Notes: generated by a model from the letters alone, not told the origin. Shown: positions 34,475-43,553, counted from the stretch's first letter. The stretch is DNA of 47,445 nucleotides from SAR202 cluster bacterium bin16 (GCA_002238425.1 MPMJ01000023.1:1-47445); one strand, 5' to 3'. Numbers and translations are program-made.

Positions 34475-35185
34475 TCAGGCGGCGGCGAGCCGCAGCTCCT
34501 CGATGGCGTCCTCGTCGCTGCGGAGCGCGTAGCGCTCGGCGATGAGGGCCGCGAAGAGCACGATGAAGGTGACGAACGAGAAGAGGAGGGTGAGCAGCAT
34601 CTCCCGCTCCAGCGAGCCCTGCGCGCCGGGGCCGGTGACGCGCTCCGGGTGCAGCCCGCCCCACCAGTCCGCCGCCATGTAGACGAACGGGACGGTCGCC
34701 GCGCCGATGATGGCGGTGACGGCGGACCATCGCCTGCCGCGCTCGGCGTCGGGCGCGTAGGCGCGCACCATGAGGTAGCCGATGAAGATGAGCCACAGCA
34801 CAAAGGTGAGCGTGCCGTTCGCATCCCACACCCACCACGTGTTCCACACCGGTTTCGCCCAGACCGCGCCCGTGATGATGGCGCTGGTGAAGAAGACGAC
34901 GCCGACCTCCGCCGAGGCGTAGGCGAGCCGGTCCCATGCGCGGTTGCGCCGGACGAGGTAGAGGACGCTGCCCACCGCGGCGAGCGCGAACGAGAGGAAA
35001 CTGGTGAGGATGACCGGGACGTGGAAGTAGAAGAGGCGCTGGACGATGCCCATCGACCGCTCAGTCGGGGCGTAGCCGAAGATGAGGTACATGTCTATCA
35101 GCACGAGGACTCCCGCCACGAGCAGGAGTCCCAGTCTCCAGGCGCCGGCCCCACCGGTGGTGGGGGACGGGTCGGCAGTCGTCAC
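34475..35185 (-). CDS. ccmC: Cytochrome c maturation protein CcmC (haem handling)
   Basis: 236 residues with six predicted membrane helices. The haem-binding WWD motif is KPVWNTWWVWDANGT (residues 111-124), with H55 in QRLFYFHVPV as a likely axial ligand. GTG at 35185 has GGAGGAG upstream and lies two bases after the ccmB stop. CcmC loads haem onto CcmE, whose gene is elsewhere in this window (28177-28689). Confidence 0.92.
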   Translation of the reverse strand: MTTADPSPTTGGAGAWRLGLLLVAGVLVLIDMYLIFGYAPTERSMGIVQRLFYFHVPVILTSFLSFALAAVGSVLYLVRRNRAWDRLAYASAEVGVVFFTSAIITGAVWAKPVWNTWWVWDANGTLTFVLWLIFIGYLMVRAYAPDAERGRRWSAVTAIIGAATVPFVYMAADWWGGLHPERVTGPGAQGSLEREMLLTLLFSFVTFIVLFAALIAERYALRSDEDAIEELRLAAA

Positions 35186-35187
35186 GC

Positions 35188-35865
35188 TCACTCCTCCAGC
35201 ACGTACTCGAACACGAGAGATGATAGCACGAGGAAGACGATATCGAAGGCGACGATGAGCTGCAGCCAGCCGCCCATGCCGCTCCAGCCCTCGCCGTCGA
35301 GCGCCTCCCGCGAGCCGGTGACCGCGCCGATGAGCAGCGGCAGCGCGACCGGCAGGAAGAGGATGGGCAGCAGCACCTCCCGCGCCCGCGTGTGCACGGC
35401 GATCGCGGAGAAGAGCGTGCCGACCGCGGCGATGCCGACCGTCGCGGCGACCGCGATGGCGATGAACCAGACGTTGAAGAGCGAGAGGTCGTACAAGACG
35501 AGGAAGGCGGGCAGCATGAGCGCCTCGACCGTCACGAGCAGCGTGACGACGCTCAGCAGCTTGCCGAGGTACAGCGCCTCGCGGGGGACGGGGGCGAGGC
35601 GCAGGCCGTCCAGCGTGCCGCGCTCGTGCTCCAGCAGGAAGGTGCGGTTCATGCCGAGGACGGCGGTGAAGATGTAGGCGACCCAGACGATGCCCGGCCC
35701 GATGGAGGCGATGAGTTGCGGCGACGGCTCGAACGCGAACGTGAAGATGAACGCAACGACCAGGGCGAACGCGAGCACGGAGAAGAGCGTCTCGCGCGTC
35801 CGCAGTTCCAGGCGAACGTCCTTGGCGTAGATGGTGAGCGCAGCGCGCAGCGTCTCCCGCATCAC
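35188..35865 (-). CDS. ccmB: Haem exporter membrane subunit CcmB
   Basis: 225 residues, a six-helix ABC transporter permease. RETLFSVLAFALVVAFIF starts helix 1, and NRTFLLEHERGTLDGLRLAPV is the CcmB signature loop. It works with CcmA to free haem-CcmE from CcmC. The ATG overlaps the ccmA stop by 4 nt. Confidence 0.9.
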   Translation of the reverse strand: MMRETLRAALTIYAKDVRLELRTRETLFSVLAFALVVAFIFTFAFEPSPQLIASIGPGIVWVAYIFTAVLGMNRTFLLEHERGTLDGLRLAPVPREALYLGKLLSVVTLLVTVEALMLPAFLVLYDLSLFNVWFIAIAVAATVGIAAVGTLFSAIAVHTRAREVLLPILFLPVALPLLIGAVTGSREALDGEGWSGMGGWLQLIVAFDIVFLVLSSLVFEYVLEE

Positions 35866-36605
35866 GCCGCCTCCGCAGGCGCGCTGAGGAGCGCGGCAAT
35901 CTCATCGGGTGTCGTGCTCCCCGTCTCCCCGTGCGCAGCGATGCGTCCGCCGCGCAGGACGGCGAAGTCGTCGGCGCTCGCGAGACCCCGCGCGGGGTCA
36001 TGCGCCGAGAAGACGACGGCCCCGCCGCCGTCGGCGACCGCCCGCACGACGGTGTCGACGAACGCCTGGCCCTGCACATCGAGGCCGGAGTCGGGCTCGT
36101 CGAGCAGCAGCAGCGCCGGACGGTGCAGCAACGCCCGCGCGATGGCGACGCGCTTCTGCATGCCGTTCGACAGTCCGCGCACGCGGCGGTGCGCCCAGCG
36201 CTCCGCGCCGACGTCGCGCAGCACCTCGGCGGCGCGCTCCTTGGGATCGGGCACGCCGTGAAGGCGGGCGTAGAAGCGGAGGTTCTCCTCCGGCGTGAGG
36301 TCATCGTAGAGCAGGCTGCCGTGGCCAGCGTAGCCGGTGGCGGCGCGGACGCGGCCAGCGTTGCCGTCGGCGTCGAAGCCCGCCGTCGTCACGCTACCGG
36401 CGGTCGGCTTGACGAGCGCAGCGGCGACGCGCAGGAGCGTGCTCTTGCCCGCGCCGTTGTGCCCGAACAGCACGAGCACGCGGCCCCACGCCGCGTCGAG
36501 GTCGACGGCGCGCAGGGCGTGCGTCGTGCCGTACGTCTTGGAGACGCCGCGCAGTTCCAGCGCGTGGCCGGGGCGCGTGGCGTCCGGTGTGGGGTTCTCT
36601 GCCAT
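35862..36605 (-). CDS. ccmA: ABC transporter ATP-binding protein CcmA
   Basis: 247 residues. Walker A FGHNGAGKST at 48-57, signature LSNGMQKRVAIARALLH at about 145, Walker B LLLLDEPDSGLD near 163. It is the first gene of a ccmA-B-C-D string. A TACACT -10-like box lies at 36636-36631 on the minus strand, upstream of the ATG. Confidence 0.92.
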   Translation of the reverse strand: MAENPTPDATRPGHALELRGVSKTYGTTHALRAVDLDAAWGRVLVLFGHNGAGKSTLLRVAAALVKPTAGSVTTAGFDADGNAGRVRAATGYAGHGSLLYDDLTPEENLRFYARLHGVPDPKERAAEVLRDVGAERWAHRRVRGLSNGMQKRVAIARALLHRPALLLLDEPDSGLDVQGQAFVDTVVRAVADGGGAVVFSAHDPARGLASADDFAVLRGGRIAAHGETGSTTPDEIAALLSAPAEAA

Positions 36606-36840
36606 GGGTGAGCCGTTCGGGGTCGTGGACAGTGTACCCTGTTCATGGGGGGTGGAGCGGTTCGGCCAGAGGCGGGGGCGGTTCGCGAACCGCCCCTACA
36701 AGGGGGGCCGGGGCTGCGAGGCTCCTGCCTTCGCAGGAACGACGGGAGTGACGTGGATGGGGCGTCGGCACAGTGCGGTCACCCCCATCCTAACCTTCCC
36801 CCATCAAGGGGGAAGGGACCAGACGACTGGAGGTGGGAGC
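36606..36840. repeat. Repeat cluster upstream of the molybdoenzyme gene
   Basis: No gene. Visible are a GGCGGTTCGCGAACCGCC palindrome (36676-36693, family F), a family A variant with GCCTTCGCAGGAACGACGGG (36719-36746) and a family E copy (36780-36822). Confidence 0.7.
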
Positions 36841-37464
36841 GTGGAAGTGTTCCGACAGGTTGCGGCGGCGTTCGGCAGGCGCGGGGTGCCGAAGGGGATG
36901 GAGGACCGGGTGCCGCCCGGCCAGTACGTGACGCCGAAGATGCCGGTGATGAGCATGTGGCCCACGCCGCACATCGACCTCGCCACGTGGCGGCTGCGGC
37001 TGTTCGGCGAGGTGGAGCGCGAGACGGAGCTGACATGGGCGGAGTGGGAGACGCTCGCGCAGATCGAGGTCACGGCGGACTTCCATTGCGTCACGCAGTG
37101 GAGCCGGCTCAACGTCGGCTGGGAGGGCGTCCCGGCGTCGCGGGTGCTGGAGCTCGCGCAGCCGAAGGCGTCGGCGCGGTTCGTGATGCTGCACTGCTAC
37201 GACGGCTACGCGGCGAACATCGACATCGACGCGCTGCGCTCGCCGGACGTGCTCTTCGCGCACCGCATGGACGGCGCTCCGCTCGAGGGGCAGCACGGCG
37301 GTCCGCTGCGGCTCGTGGTGCCGTCGCGCTACGGCTGGAAGAGCGCGAAGTGGGTGAGCGGCGTCGAGTTCCTGACTGAGGACAGCCCCGGCTTCTGGGA
37401 AGAGCTGGGCTACCACATGCGCGGTGACCCGTGGCGCGAGGAGCGCTTCAGGGGGTGGCGGTAG
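36841..37464 (+). CDS. Sulfite-oxidase-like (YedY/MsrP-type) molybdopterin oxidoreductase
   Basis: 207 residues covering the molybdopterin-binding domain. The molybdenum-ligand cysteine is in ADFHCVTQWS, with the downstream GYAANIDIDAL and GGPLRLVVPSRYGWKSAKWV. There is no signal peptide, so it may work in the cytoplasm, unlike exported MsrP. The start is GTG at 36841 with GGAGGTGG upstream. No membrane haem partner (MsrQ) is adjacent. Confidence 0.85.
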   Translation: MEVFRQVAAAFGRRGVPKGMEDRVPPGQYVTPKMPVMSMWPTPHIDLATWRLRLFGEVERETELTWAEWETLAQIEVTADFHCVTQWSRLNVGWEGVPASRVLELAQPKASARFVMLHCYDGYAANIDIDALRSPDVLFAHRMDGAPLEGQHGGPLRLVVPSRYGWKSAKWVSGVEFLTEDSPGFWEELGYHMRGDPWREERFRGWR

Positions 37465-37583
37465 GGGGAAGGCACCCACAAGGGATGCCCCTACACCGGA
37501 CAGGGGCGAGGTTCCTGCCTCCGCAGGAACGACGAAGGGCACCCACTAGGGGTGCCCCTACATCAGTCGGTTGCAGCGTGGCG
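37465..37583. repeat. Repeat block downstream of the molybdoenzyme
   Basis: Two family B copies (37471-37497 and 37537-37562) flank a family A variant (37508-37534) in about 95 bp. All can form small hairpins and may stop both convergent transcripts. Confidence 0.7.
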
Positions 37584-38456
37584 TTAGACGGCGAAGGTGT
37601 TCAGCAGGTCCTCTGCCGAGCGGCCGGTGACGCGCTCGCGGACGGCGCCGAGGCGCTGGTCGAGTGAGGGTCGGGAGTCGTCCTGGTAGATGACGCCCAG
37701 AGGGACGCCGCCCTGCTCGATGACGCCTCGCGCGGCGCTCTTGCTGGTGGAGTCGTGGTCGTCGGGGATCTCCCAGGCCAGAGGGTCGATGCCCTTCGCC
37801 TTGTTGCCCTTGAGGAGGGCGTAGGTGTCGTTGTAGGTGGTGCAGGGGGAGTTGACGTGGACGATGGAGAAGCCGTCGTGCTCCATGCCGCGCTTGATGA
37901 GTCCTGCGAGGTCGCGGGGCTTGGTGGAGTAGCCGGAGGCGATGTAGGTGACGCCCAGGGTGAGGTAGAGGTCCAGCGGGTTGAGGGAGGACTCGAGCTT
38001 GCCGTAGGGCGTGGAGCTGGTGACGGTGTCCTCGACGGTCGTGGGGGACGACTGTCCCTTGGTGAGGCCGTAGACGCCGTTGTCCATGATGACGGCGCAG
38101 ATGTTGAGGTTCCGCGATGCCTGGGGCGCGATGTGCTCCATGCCGATGCTGAGGAAGTCGCCGTCGCCCGCGACGACAACGACGTTGAGGTCCTCGCGCG
38201 CCATCTTCACGCCGAGGGCGAGGGGGAGCGAGCGTCCGTGGATGCCGTGGAAGCCGTAGGGCTGCTCGCCCTCGTACAGGTGGACGAGGTTGCCGGAGCA
38301 GCCGATGCCGGCCACGACGACGTTGTCGTGCATCGGAATCTCGCGCTCGATGTTCCAGTCGCGCATGGCGAACTCGAGGGCGCGTCGTACGCCGAAGTCG
38401 CCGCAGCCGGGGCACCAGAGGAAGTCGTACTCGGGGTTCTTGGCCGTTCCTGTCAT
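37584..38456 (-). CDS. 2-oxoacid:ferredoxin oxidoreductase, beta subunit
   Basis: 290 residues, thiamine-diphosphate-binding. C15, C18 (WCPGCG) and C53 (IGCSGN) are the conserved iron-sulfur ligands, and GDGDFLSIGMEHI is the TPP motif. With the alpha subunit it decarboxylates 2-oxoglutarate or pyruvate and reduces ferredoxin. Citrate synthase next door favours 2-oxoglutarate, as inference. Overlaps the alpha gene by 4 nt. Confidence 0.9.
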   Translation of the reverse strand: MTGTAKNPEYDFLWCPGCGDFGVRRALEFAMRDWNIEREIPMHDNVVVAGIGCSGNLVHLYEGEQPYGFHGIHGRSLPLALGVKMAREDLNVVVVAGDGDFLSIGMEHIAPQASRNLNICAVIMDNGVYGLTKGQSSPTTVEDTVTSSTPYGKLESSLNPLDLYLTLGVTYIASGYSTKPRDLAGLIKRGMEHDGFSIVHVNSPCTTYNDTYALLKGNKAKGIDPLAWEIPDDHDSTSKSAARGVIEQGGVPLGVIYQDDSRPSLDQRLGAVRERVTGRSAEDLLNTFAV

Positions 38457-40159
38457 GCGTTCACCGCCTGCGGCTGCCCGGCTCCGGCCAGGCGCGCCTT
38501 GATACGCTCGCCGAGTTCCGTGGGGCGGAACGGCAAGCCCGTGTATTGCGTGATGGCCTCTGCCTTGACGCCCTGGGAGCGCAGGACGCTCGCGAACTGT
38601 CCCTGGTAGTTGAGTTCAGGGACGATGACGAGGTCCTTGGAGCGCAGCTCGTCCAGCAGCGCCGTGGGCAGGGGATTGAGGAACATGGTGTAGTACCACG
38701 CGATGTCAACGCCCGCGCTCCGGAGTTGCTGGAAGGCTTCCCGCGCGGAGCCCTTGGAGCCGCCCCACGGGATGACGGCGACCGACGCGGAGGCGTTGTC
38801 GCTCTCGTAGGTGCCTTCCAGCAGTTTGAGCTTGCCGAAGCGCCGTTCGGTCATTTGGATGTGGTACTTGGCGAGGTGGGTGGTGTCGCCGTAGATGTCG
38901 TGCTCGGATCCGTTGGCGATGTACGCTCCCGCGCCGCCGGGGACAGGGAAGGGGGAGATCTCCTGCGATTCGTATCGGAGGTAGCCGTTCTCGCCCTTGT
39001 AGACGTTCCTGCTCTCGACGGGGATTGCGGCCAGGTCAGGCTTCGCGATGTTCTGCGCTCGCTCGGCGAGCGAGTGCTCGCTGAGGAGGATGACGGGGCC
39101 CTGGTAGCGTTCGGCCCAGTTGAAGGCGTGGACGGTAGCCAGGAAGCACTCGTCCACACTGCCCGCGGCGATAACGGGGATGGAGGAGTCGCCGTGAGCG
39201 GGGCTGAGCGCGGCGTTGAGGTCCGACTGCTCGGTCTTGGTGGGGAGGCCAGTGGCCGGGCCGCCTCGTTGCACGTCAACGATGACGCAGGGAATCTCGG
39301 CCATCCAGGCGAGGCCGATGCCCTCGCCCATGAGGGTGAAGCCGGGGCCGGAGGTGGCTGTCATGGACTTCTTGCCTGCGAAGCCCGCGCCGATGATGCC
39401 GGTGATGGCCTCGATCTCGGAGCTGGCCTGGTAGGCGAACTTGCCCTCGCCCACGAGGTTGCGCTCCATGTACACGAGGATGGGCGTCGCGGGGGAGATG
39501 GGATAGCCGAAGTAGAACTCGATGCCGGCGTGCAGCGCGCCAACGGAGAGCGCGTCGTTGCCCTTGATGAAGACCTGCTCGTAGTCCGGCTTCTCGGGTT
39601 CGCCGAGGTCACTGATGGGGTCTTCCTCCGCGAGGTGGGCGAGGCCGAGGTCGAGGGCTATGTGGTTGGCCTCGACGACCTTGTCGCGTCCTGCGAACCG
39701 CTGGGAGACGAAGTCCTTGAAGTAGTGGACGGGCATGTTGATGAGCCTGGAGAGCCCGCCCATGACGACCATGTTGGCGGCACGGGACTCACCGGTCTGC
39801 TTGGCGAGTTCGTCGAAGGGGACGGTCACGCAGCGGAGGTGCTCGTCGGAGAGGGGAGTAACGGAAGGGTCGAGGAGGATGATGCCTCCGTCGTGGACCT
39901 CGGTGCGGTGCTCGTGGTAGGCCACGTCGTTGAAGGCGACGAGGATGTCTATGGCATCGCCCGGGCTCTCGACCGGTGTGCGGGAGACGCGCGCCTGTGT
40001 CCAGGTCGGGCCTCCAAGTATCTGCGAGGGGAAGGTAGCGAAGGTAAGCGCATGGTAGCCGACGCCGGTTGCAGCCCGGGCCAGCATCTCTGCTGCGGTT
40101 ACGACTCCCTGGCCACCTTCGCCGGCAAAGCGGACGATAATCTCACTTCGGCTGGCCAT
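38453..40159 (-). CDS. 2-oxoacid:acceptor oxidoreductase, gamma-alpha fusion subunit
   Basis: 568 residues. The N-terminal ~190 form the gamma domain (RFAGEGGQGVVTAAEMLARA), and the rest is the alpha/TPP-pyrimidine domain starting GNDALSVGALHAGIEFYFGYPISPATPI, with TATSGPGFTLMGEG. The fused layout is usual for KorA. A promoter with TTGACA-N17-TAATCT lies at 40309-40281 on the minus strand, about 120 nt upstream of the ATG. Confidence 0.92.
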   Translation of the reverse strand: MASRSEIIVRFAGEGGQGVVTAAEMLARAATGVGYHALTFATFPSQILGGPTWTQARVSRTPVESPGDAIDILVAFNDVAYHEHRTEVHDGGIILLDPSVTPLSDEHLRCVTVPFDELAKQTGESRAANMVVMGGLSRLINMPVHYFKDFVSQRFAGRDKVVEANHIALDLGLAHLAEEDPISDLGEPEKPDYEQVFIKGNDALSVGALHAGIEFYFGYPISPATPILVYMERNLVGEGKFAYQASSEIEAITGIIGAGFAGKKSMTATSGPGFTLMGEGIGLAWMAEIPCVIVDVQRGGPATGLPTKTEQSDLNAALSPAHGDSSIPVIAAGSVDECFLATVHAFNWAERYQGPVILLSEHSLAERAQNIAKPDLAAIPVESRNVYKGENGYLRYESQEISPFPVPGGAGAYIANGSEHDIYGDTTHLAKYHIQMTERRFGKLKLLEGTYESDNASASVAVIPWGGSKGSAREAFQQLRSAGVDIAWYYTMFLNPLPTALLDELRSKDLVIVPELNYQGQFASVLRSQGVKAEAITQYTGLPFRPTELGERIKARLAGAGQPQAVNA

Positions 40160-40280
40160 CGTCTCAGTCCTCCGTGTAAGCCTCCCTGACTGCTTCCTGT
40201 CAGATGAGCCCGGAGACGGGTGGTTTCGCAGTCAGGCGCCGTGCGCAGCAAGCGGCCAGGCTGACACACGCCAACTAAGT

Positions 40281-40309
40281 AGATTACGGAGCGCGGGGTG
40301 GGGTGTCAA
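40281..40309 (-). promoter_or_regulatory. Promoter of the 2-oxoacid oxidoreductase genes
   Basis: Minus-strand TTGACA (40309-40304) and TAATCT (40286-40281) are 17 nt apart, an excellent match. It leaves a leader of about 115 nt before the ATG at 40159. Confidence 0.75.
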
Positions 40310-40372
40310 TCGGCGCGATGCGGTGAAGGCGCCCATGCTGAACAGGGGTTCCCGCACATCCACCGCCACATT

Positions 40373-40389
40373 ATGGCTGATTCAGCCAT
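40373..40389. promoter_or_regulatory. Palindrome between divergent promoters
   Basis: ATGGCTGA-T-TCAGCCAT is a perfect palindrome of 8-bp arms, placed between the oxidoreductase promoter and the citrate synthase promoter. It looks like a repressor or activator site for both; the regulator is not known. Confidence 0.55.
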
Positions 40390-40511
40390 ATATCCTGCTT
40401 ATAGAAGGCGGAATCCTCTATCCCAACGGGCGGGCATGATTCGCGCCTTTCGGCCTGATGAGACAGGAACGCGAGGGCGTAACCGCCTGTAAGCGACGAG
40501 GAGCGCGCGCG

Positions 40512-40541
40512 TTGACACCGCCGAAAGGCCAGCGGTATGCT
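40512..40541 (+). promoter_or_regulatory. Promoter of citrate synthase
   Basis: TTGACA at 40512-40517 and TATGCT at 40536-40541 are 18 nt apart. The transcript would start near 40548 and carry a leader of about 220 nt. Confidence 0.7.
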
Positions 40542-40554
40542 CGCTGAACAGGCG

Positions 40555-40749
40555 CGAGAATCCGGCGAGAGCCGGATTCTCGAAGCGAAATCAGGCATCT
40601 GGCGCGGATGTTGTCTCTGTTCTGCGTCCATGCAGCCCCGCTCCGCATCCCCCAATGGAGAAGGGGCTGATTTGTGCCTGAGGTCTTGGGGATACACGCG
40701 CCGCGGGCAGTTACGCGGCGCATCCGGGCTGGCGCGTACTACGCCCGGA
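40555..40749 (+). ncRNA. Structured 5' leader of citrate synthase (candidate cis-regulatory RNA)
   Basis: Four hairpins can form in order. P1: 12 bp with a GAGA tetraloop at 40555-40582. P2: AGCCCC/GGGGCT at 40634-40668 with an inner CTCC/GGAG. P3: GCGCCGCG/CGCGGCGC at 40698-40721. P4: TCCGGGC/GCCCGGA at 40723-40749, just before the GGAGGGAGG ribosome site. No open frame of note lies in it. Confidence 0.55.
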
Positions 40750-40767
40750 ACAACGGAGGGAGGCTGC

Positions 40768-41907
40768 ATGGCCCAGAGGGAGATCGAGCTTAAGCGCGGA
40801 CTCAGGGACGTCTATTTCGAGTCCACTGAGTCCAGCCTTGTTATCGGCGACGTGGGCCGCCTCATCTACCGGGGCTACGAGATCCACGACCTGGCCGAGC
40901 ATGCGAGCTTCGAGGAAGTCATGCACCTCATGCTCGTGAAGCATCTCCCGACGCGGGCCGAACTGGATGCGTTCAACGCCGAGCTCTGTCAGAACCGCGA
41001 AGTCCCGCAGGGTGTGCTGGAAATCATCGAACGCGTGAAGGACGGACATCCCATGGATGTCCTCCGCACCGCAATCTCCGCTCTCGCCGCATTCCAGCCG
41101 GATGTCGACGACGTTTCCCACGAGGCCACGCTGCGGAAGGGCATGAGAATCACCGCGCAGACCCCCACCATCGTGGCAGCGCACCACCGCATCCGCTCCG
41201 GCAATGCCCCCATCGCCCCCGACCCTTCACTCTCCCACGCCGCTAACTTCCTCTACATGCTTCTCGGCGAGCGTCCCGACGACGAGACCGCCCGCCTCAT
41301 GGACAAGGACCTTATCGTCCACCTGGACCACGGCTCCAACGCCTCCTCCTTCGCAGCCCGCGTCACGGCGAGCACGCTGGCCGACGTTCACGGCGCTATC
41401 GTGACCGGCCTCGGCACGCTGAAGGGCCCGCTGCACGGCGGCGCTGCCGAGGGCGTTATGAAGATGGCGCTGGAGATCGGCGAGGTCGACAACGTCGATG
41501 CGTACCTCGCCGGGAAGCACGAGCGCCGCGAGCGCATCATGGGCTTCGGGCACGCCGTGTACCGCGCGGAAGACCCGCGGGCCCGGCACCTGCGCGAGGG
41601 CTCGCGCCGCCTGGCGGAGAGGATGGGGGACCCGAAGTGGTTCCAGATCCTCAGCCGCGTGGAAGAGTACATGCGCCCGTACGCGGAGCGCGGGATATGC
41701 GTGAACGTGGACTTCTGGGCCGGCTCCGTCTACTACCTGCTGGGGATACCGGAAGACCTGTTTATCTCCATCTTCGCCGTTGCGCGGGTGCCCGGATACG
41801 TGGCGCAGGTGCTGGAACAACAGGACAAGAACATGCTCATCAGGCCGCAGATGAGATACGACGGACCGATAGACCTCGAGTTCGTCCCCTTGGACCAACG
41901 AGGTTAG
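40768..41907 (+). CDS. Citrate synthase (or 2-methylcitrate synthase)
   Basis: 379 residues, the size of type II citrate synthases of many bacteria. Active-site residues are H188 in HLDHGSNASS, H223 in GPLHGGAAEGV and D315 in VNVDFWAGSVYYLLG. The ATG at 40768 follows GGAGGGAGG. The divergent oxidoreductase genes supply another TCA-cycle step. Methylcitrate synthase activity cannot be excluded from sequence. Confidence 0.93.
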   Translation: MAQREIELKRGLRDVYFESTESSLVIGDVGRLIYRGYEIHDLAEHASFEEVMHLMLVKHLPTRAELDAFNAELCQNREVPQGVLEIIERVKDGHPMDVLRTAISALAAFQPDVDDVSHEATLRKGMRITAQTPTIVAAHHRIRSGNAPIAPDPSLSHAANFLYMLLGERPDDETARLMDKDLIVHLDHGSNASSFAARVTASTLADVHGAIVTGLGTLKGPLHGGAAEGVMKMALEIGEVDNVDAYLAGKHERRERIMGFGHAVYRAEDPRARHLREGSRRLAERMGDPKWFQILSRVEEYMRPYAERGICVNVDFWAGSVYYLLGIPEDLFISIFAVARVPGYVAQVLEQQDKNMLIRPQMRYDGPIDLEFVPLDQRG

Positions 41908-41938
41908 ACTCTGCCAGGAGAGGGAGGCACGGAGCGTT

Positions 41939-42130
41939 ATGACCCAGCAGGGGATTGAAGTTGCCGAGTTGGAGCCCGGCTGTGCGCATCATTGGGCCAT
42001 AGAGAGCCCCAACGGGCCCACCAGCTACGGCACGTGCAAACGGTGCGGGGAGACCCGCGAGTTCAGGAACTCTATAAAGATCACCAGTTGGGAATCGGAA
42101 GGCAGCCACGTCAACCGCAACCCGCGGTAA
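41939..42130 (+). CDS. Small zinc-binding-like protein
   Basis: 63 residues, not recognised as a named family. A C-x-H-H (CAHHWAIESPNG) and a CKRCG pair could bind one zinc ion. The ATG at 41939 has GGAG nearby. It sits 31 nt after citrate synthase and may share the transcript. Confidence 0.6.
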   Translation: MTQQGIEVAELEPGCAHHWAIESPNGPTSYGTCKRCGETREFRNSIKITSWESEGSHVNRNPR

Positions 42131-42363
42131 CGGCCTGCCAGACCTCGGGATGACAGCGCCTGGCGCGGCGTAGTTCTTCCCGCCCACCCGCCCTTCGGCA
42201 GGCTCAGGACAGGCTTGGGGGACACCCCCACATTCCCGGCAGAGGGGCAGAACCCCTCTGCATTCCCCGTTCCATGTGGTGCTGTGGTTCGACAGGCTCT
42301 CCACGAACGAATCGATGATGGCTTGGCGAGGTTCTCAATGCACTCATCGCTTGGCCTCTGCGC
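42131..42363. repeat. Intergenic repeats (family C and others)
   Basis: No gene. 42174-42269 is the second copy of the ~90-bp family C element (first at 30695-30782), with an extra TTCGGCAGGCTCAGGACAGG segment inside. 42287-42310 resembles another common element, TGGTTCGACAGGCTC. Confidence 0.65.
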
Positions 42364-43542
42364 ATGACAGGCTTGTTCACTCCCACCGGCGCTGACGCCG
42401 AGGCCCGCAGACGCATCGCGCTGCGCGGCCCGCTCACGTTCGCCGAGTTCATGGAGGTCGCGCTCTACTGGCCGGACGGCGGCTACTACGCGTCGCGACG
42501 CTCCTTCGGCCCCCTCGGCGACTTCTACACCGCACCGCTCGCGCACCCCGTTTTCGGAGCGCTCGTCGCGCGGCAGCTGCTCACGATGTGGCGTGCGCTC
42601 GGCAGTCCGGCGCCCTTCAACGTCATCGAGGCAGGCGCCGGCGACGGCACGCTGTCGCTGGACGTTGTCGAGCATGCGCGCATACTCGAGGGCGGTCTTA
42701 CCGATGCGCTTGAGTACACGGCGGTCGACCTGCGCGAGCCGCCGTCGGACTTTCCGTCCCGCTGGATACGCTCCGGCAGCGTCCCGGCGCTGGGCGGGAG
42801 CGGGGTCGTGCTCGCGAACGAACTGCTCGACGCCATGCCCCTGCACCGCGTCACGCTGGAAGGCGGACAACTGCGCGAACTGTTCGTGGACGCCGCGCCG
42901 GAAGGAGGTTTCGTCGAGGTGACGGGTGAGCCGTCCACTCCGGCGCTGGCCGAGCGGCTCGACAGCCTGGGCGTGACGCTCTCCGAGGGCTTCCGCACGG
43001 AGGTGAACCTCGCGTCGGCGGCTTGGCTGACTGAAACGTTCGCGGCCATCGAGCGGGGCTACCTGCTGCTGGTGGACTACGGTCACGAGGCGGCGGTCTA
43101 CTACGACGAGTCCCGCCGCGCGGGGACGCTGCGCTGCTACTCGGGCCACACACTGGGGATGAACCCGTATTTCGGTGTAGGGAGGCAGGACATCAGCGCG
43201 CACGTGGAGTTCACGTCCGTGCGGTCGGCGGCAATCGCGGCGGGGTTCGCGGAAGCAGGGGAGATGTCGCAGGCCGAGTGGCTCCGGTCGCTGGGCATCG
43301 ACGGCTATCGGGCGGAGGTCGCGGAGCGGAGCGGATGGGGACGGGTCGAGCGCATGGCGAACCTGCACGGGATGGACGTGCTGGTGGACAGTGAGGGGAT
43401 GGGCGGGTTCAGGGTGCTGGCGTTCGCCAAGGATTCGCCGGCGGTCGGGGTGCTGGGAGCGAACCCACCGGAATCGCCGTCTGCGCCGCTCGCGGGAACG
43501 CGACATATGCCGTTCGGGGCTGAGGGCGGTTGGGGCAGGTGA
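42364..43542 (+). CDS. SAM-dependent methyltransferase, MidA/NDUFAF7 family
   Basis: 392 residues. The N-terminal part LTFAEFMEVALYWPDGGYYAS and GPLGDFYTAPLAHPVFGALVARQL are typical; the SAM motif is NVIEAGAGDGTLS; GSGVVLANELLDAMP and LLLVDYGHEA follow. Mitochondrial members methylate a complex I subunit. A bacterial target is not known. The C-terminal ~40 residues are proline-rich. Confidence 0.85.
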   Translation: MTGLFTPTGADAEARRRIALRGPLTFAEFMEVALYWPDGGYYASRRSFGPLGDFYTAPLAHPVFGALVARQLLTMWRALGSPAPFNVIEAGAGDGTLSLDVVEHARILEGGLTDALEYTAVDLREPPSDFPSRWIRSGSVPALGGSGVVLANELLDAMPLHRVTLEGGQLRELFVDAAPEGGFVEVTGEPSTPALAERLDSLGVTLSEGFRTEVNLASAAWLTETFAAIERGYLLLVDYGHEAAVYYDESRRAGTLRCYSGHTLGMNPYFGVGRQDISAHVEFTSVRSAAIAAGFAEAGEMSQAEWLRSLGIDGYRAEVAERSGWGRVERMANLHGMDVLVDSEGMGGFRVLAFAKDSPAVGVLGANPPESPSAPLAGTRHMPFGAEGGWGR

Positions 43543-43553
43543 ATACGTTTCGC

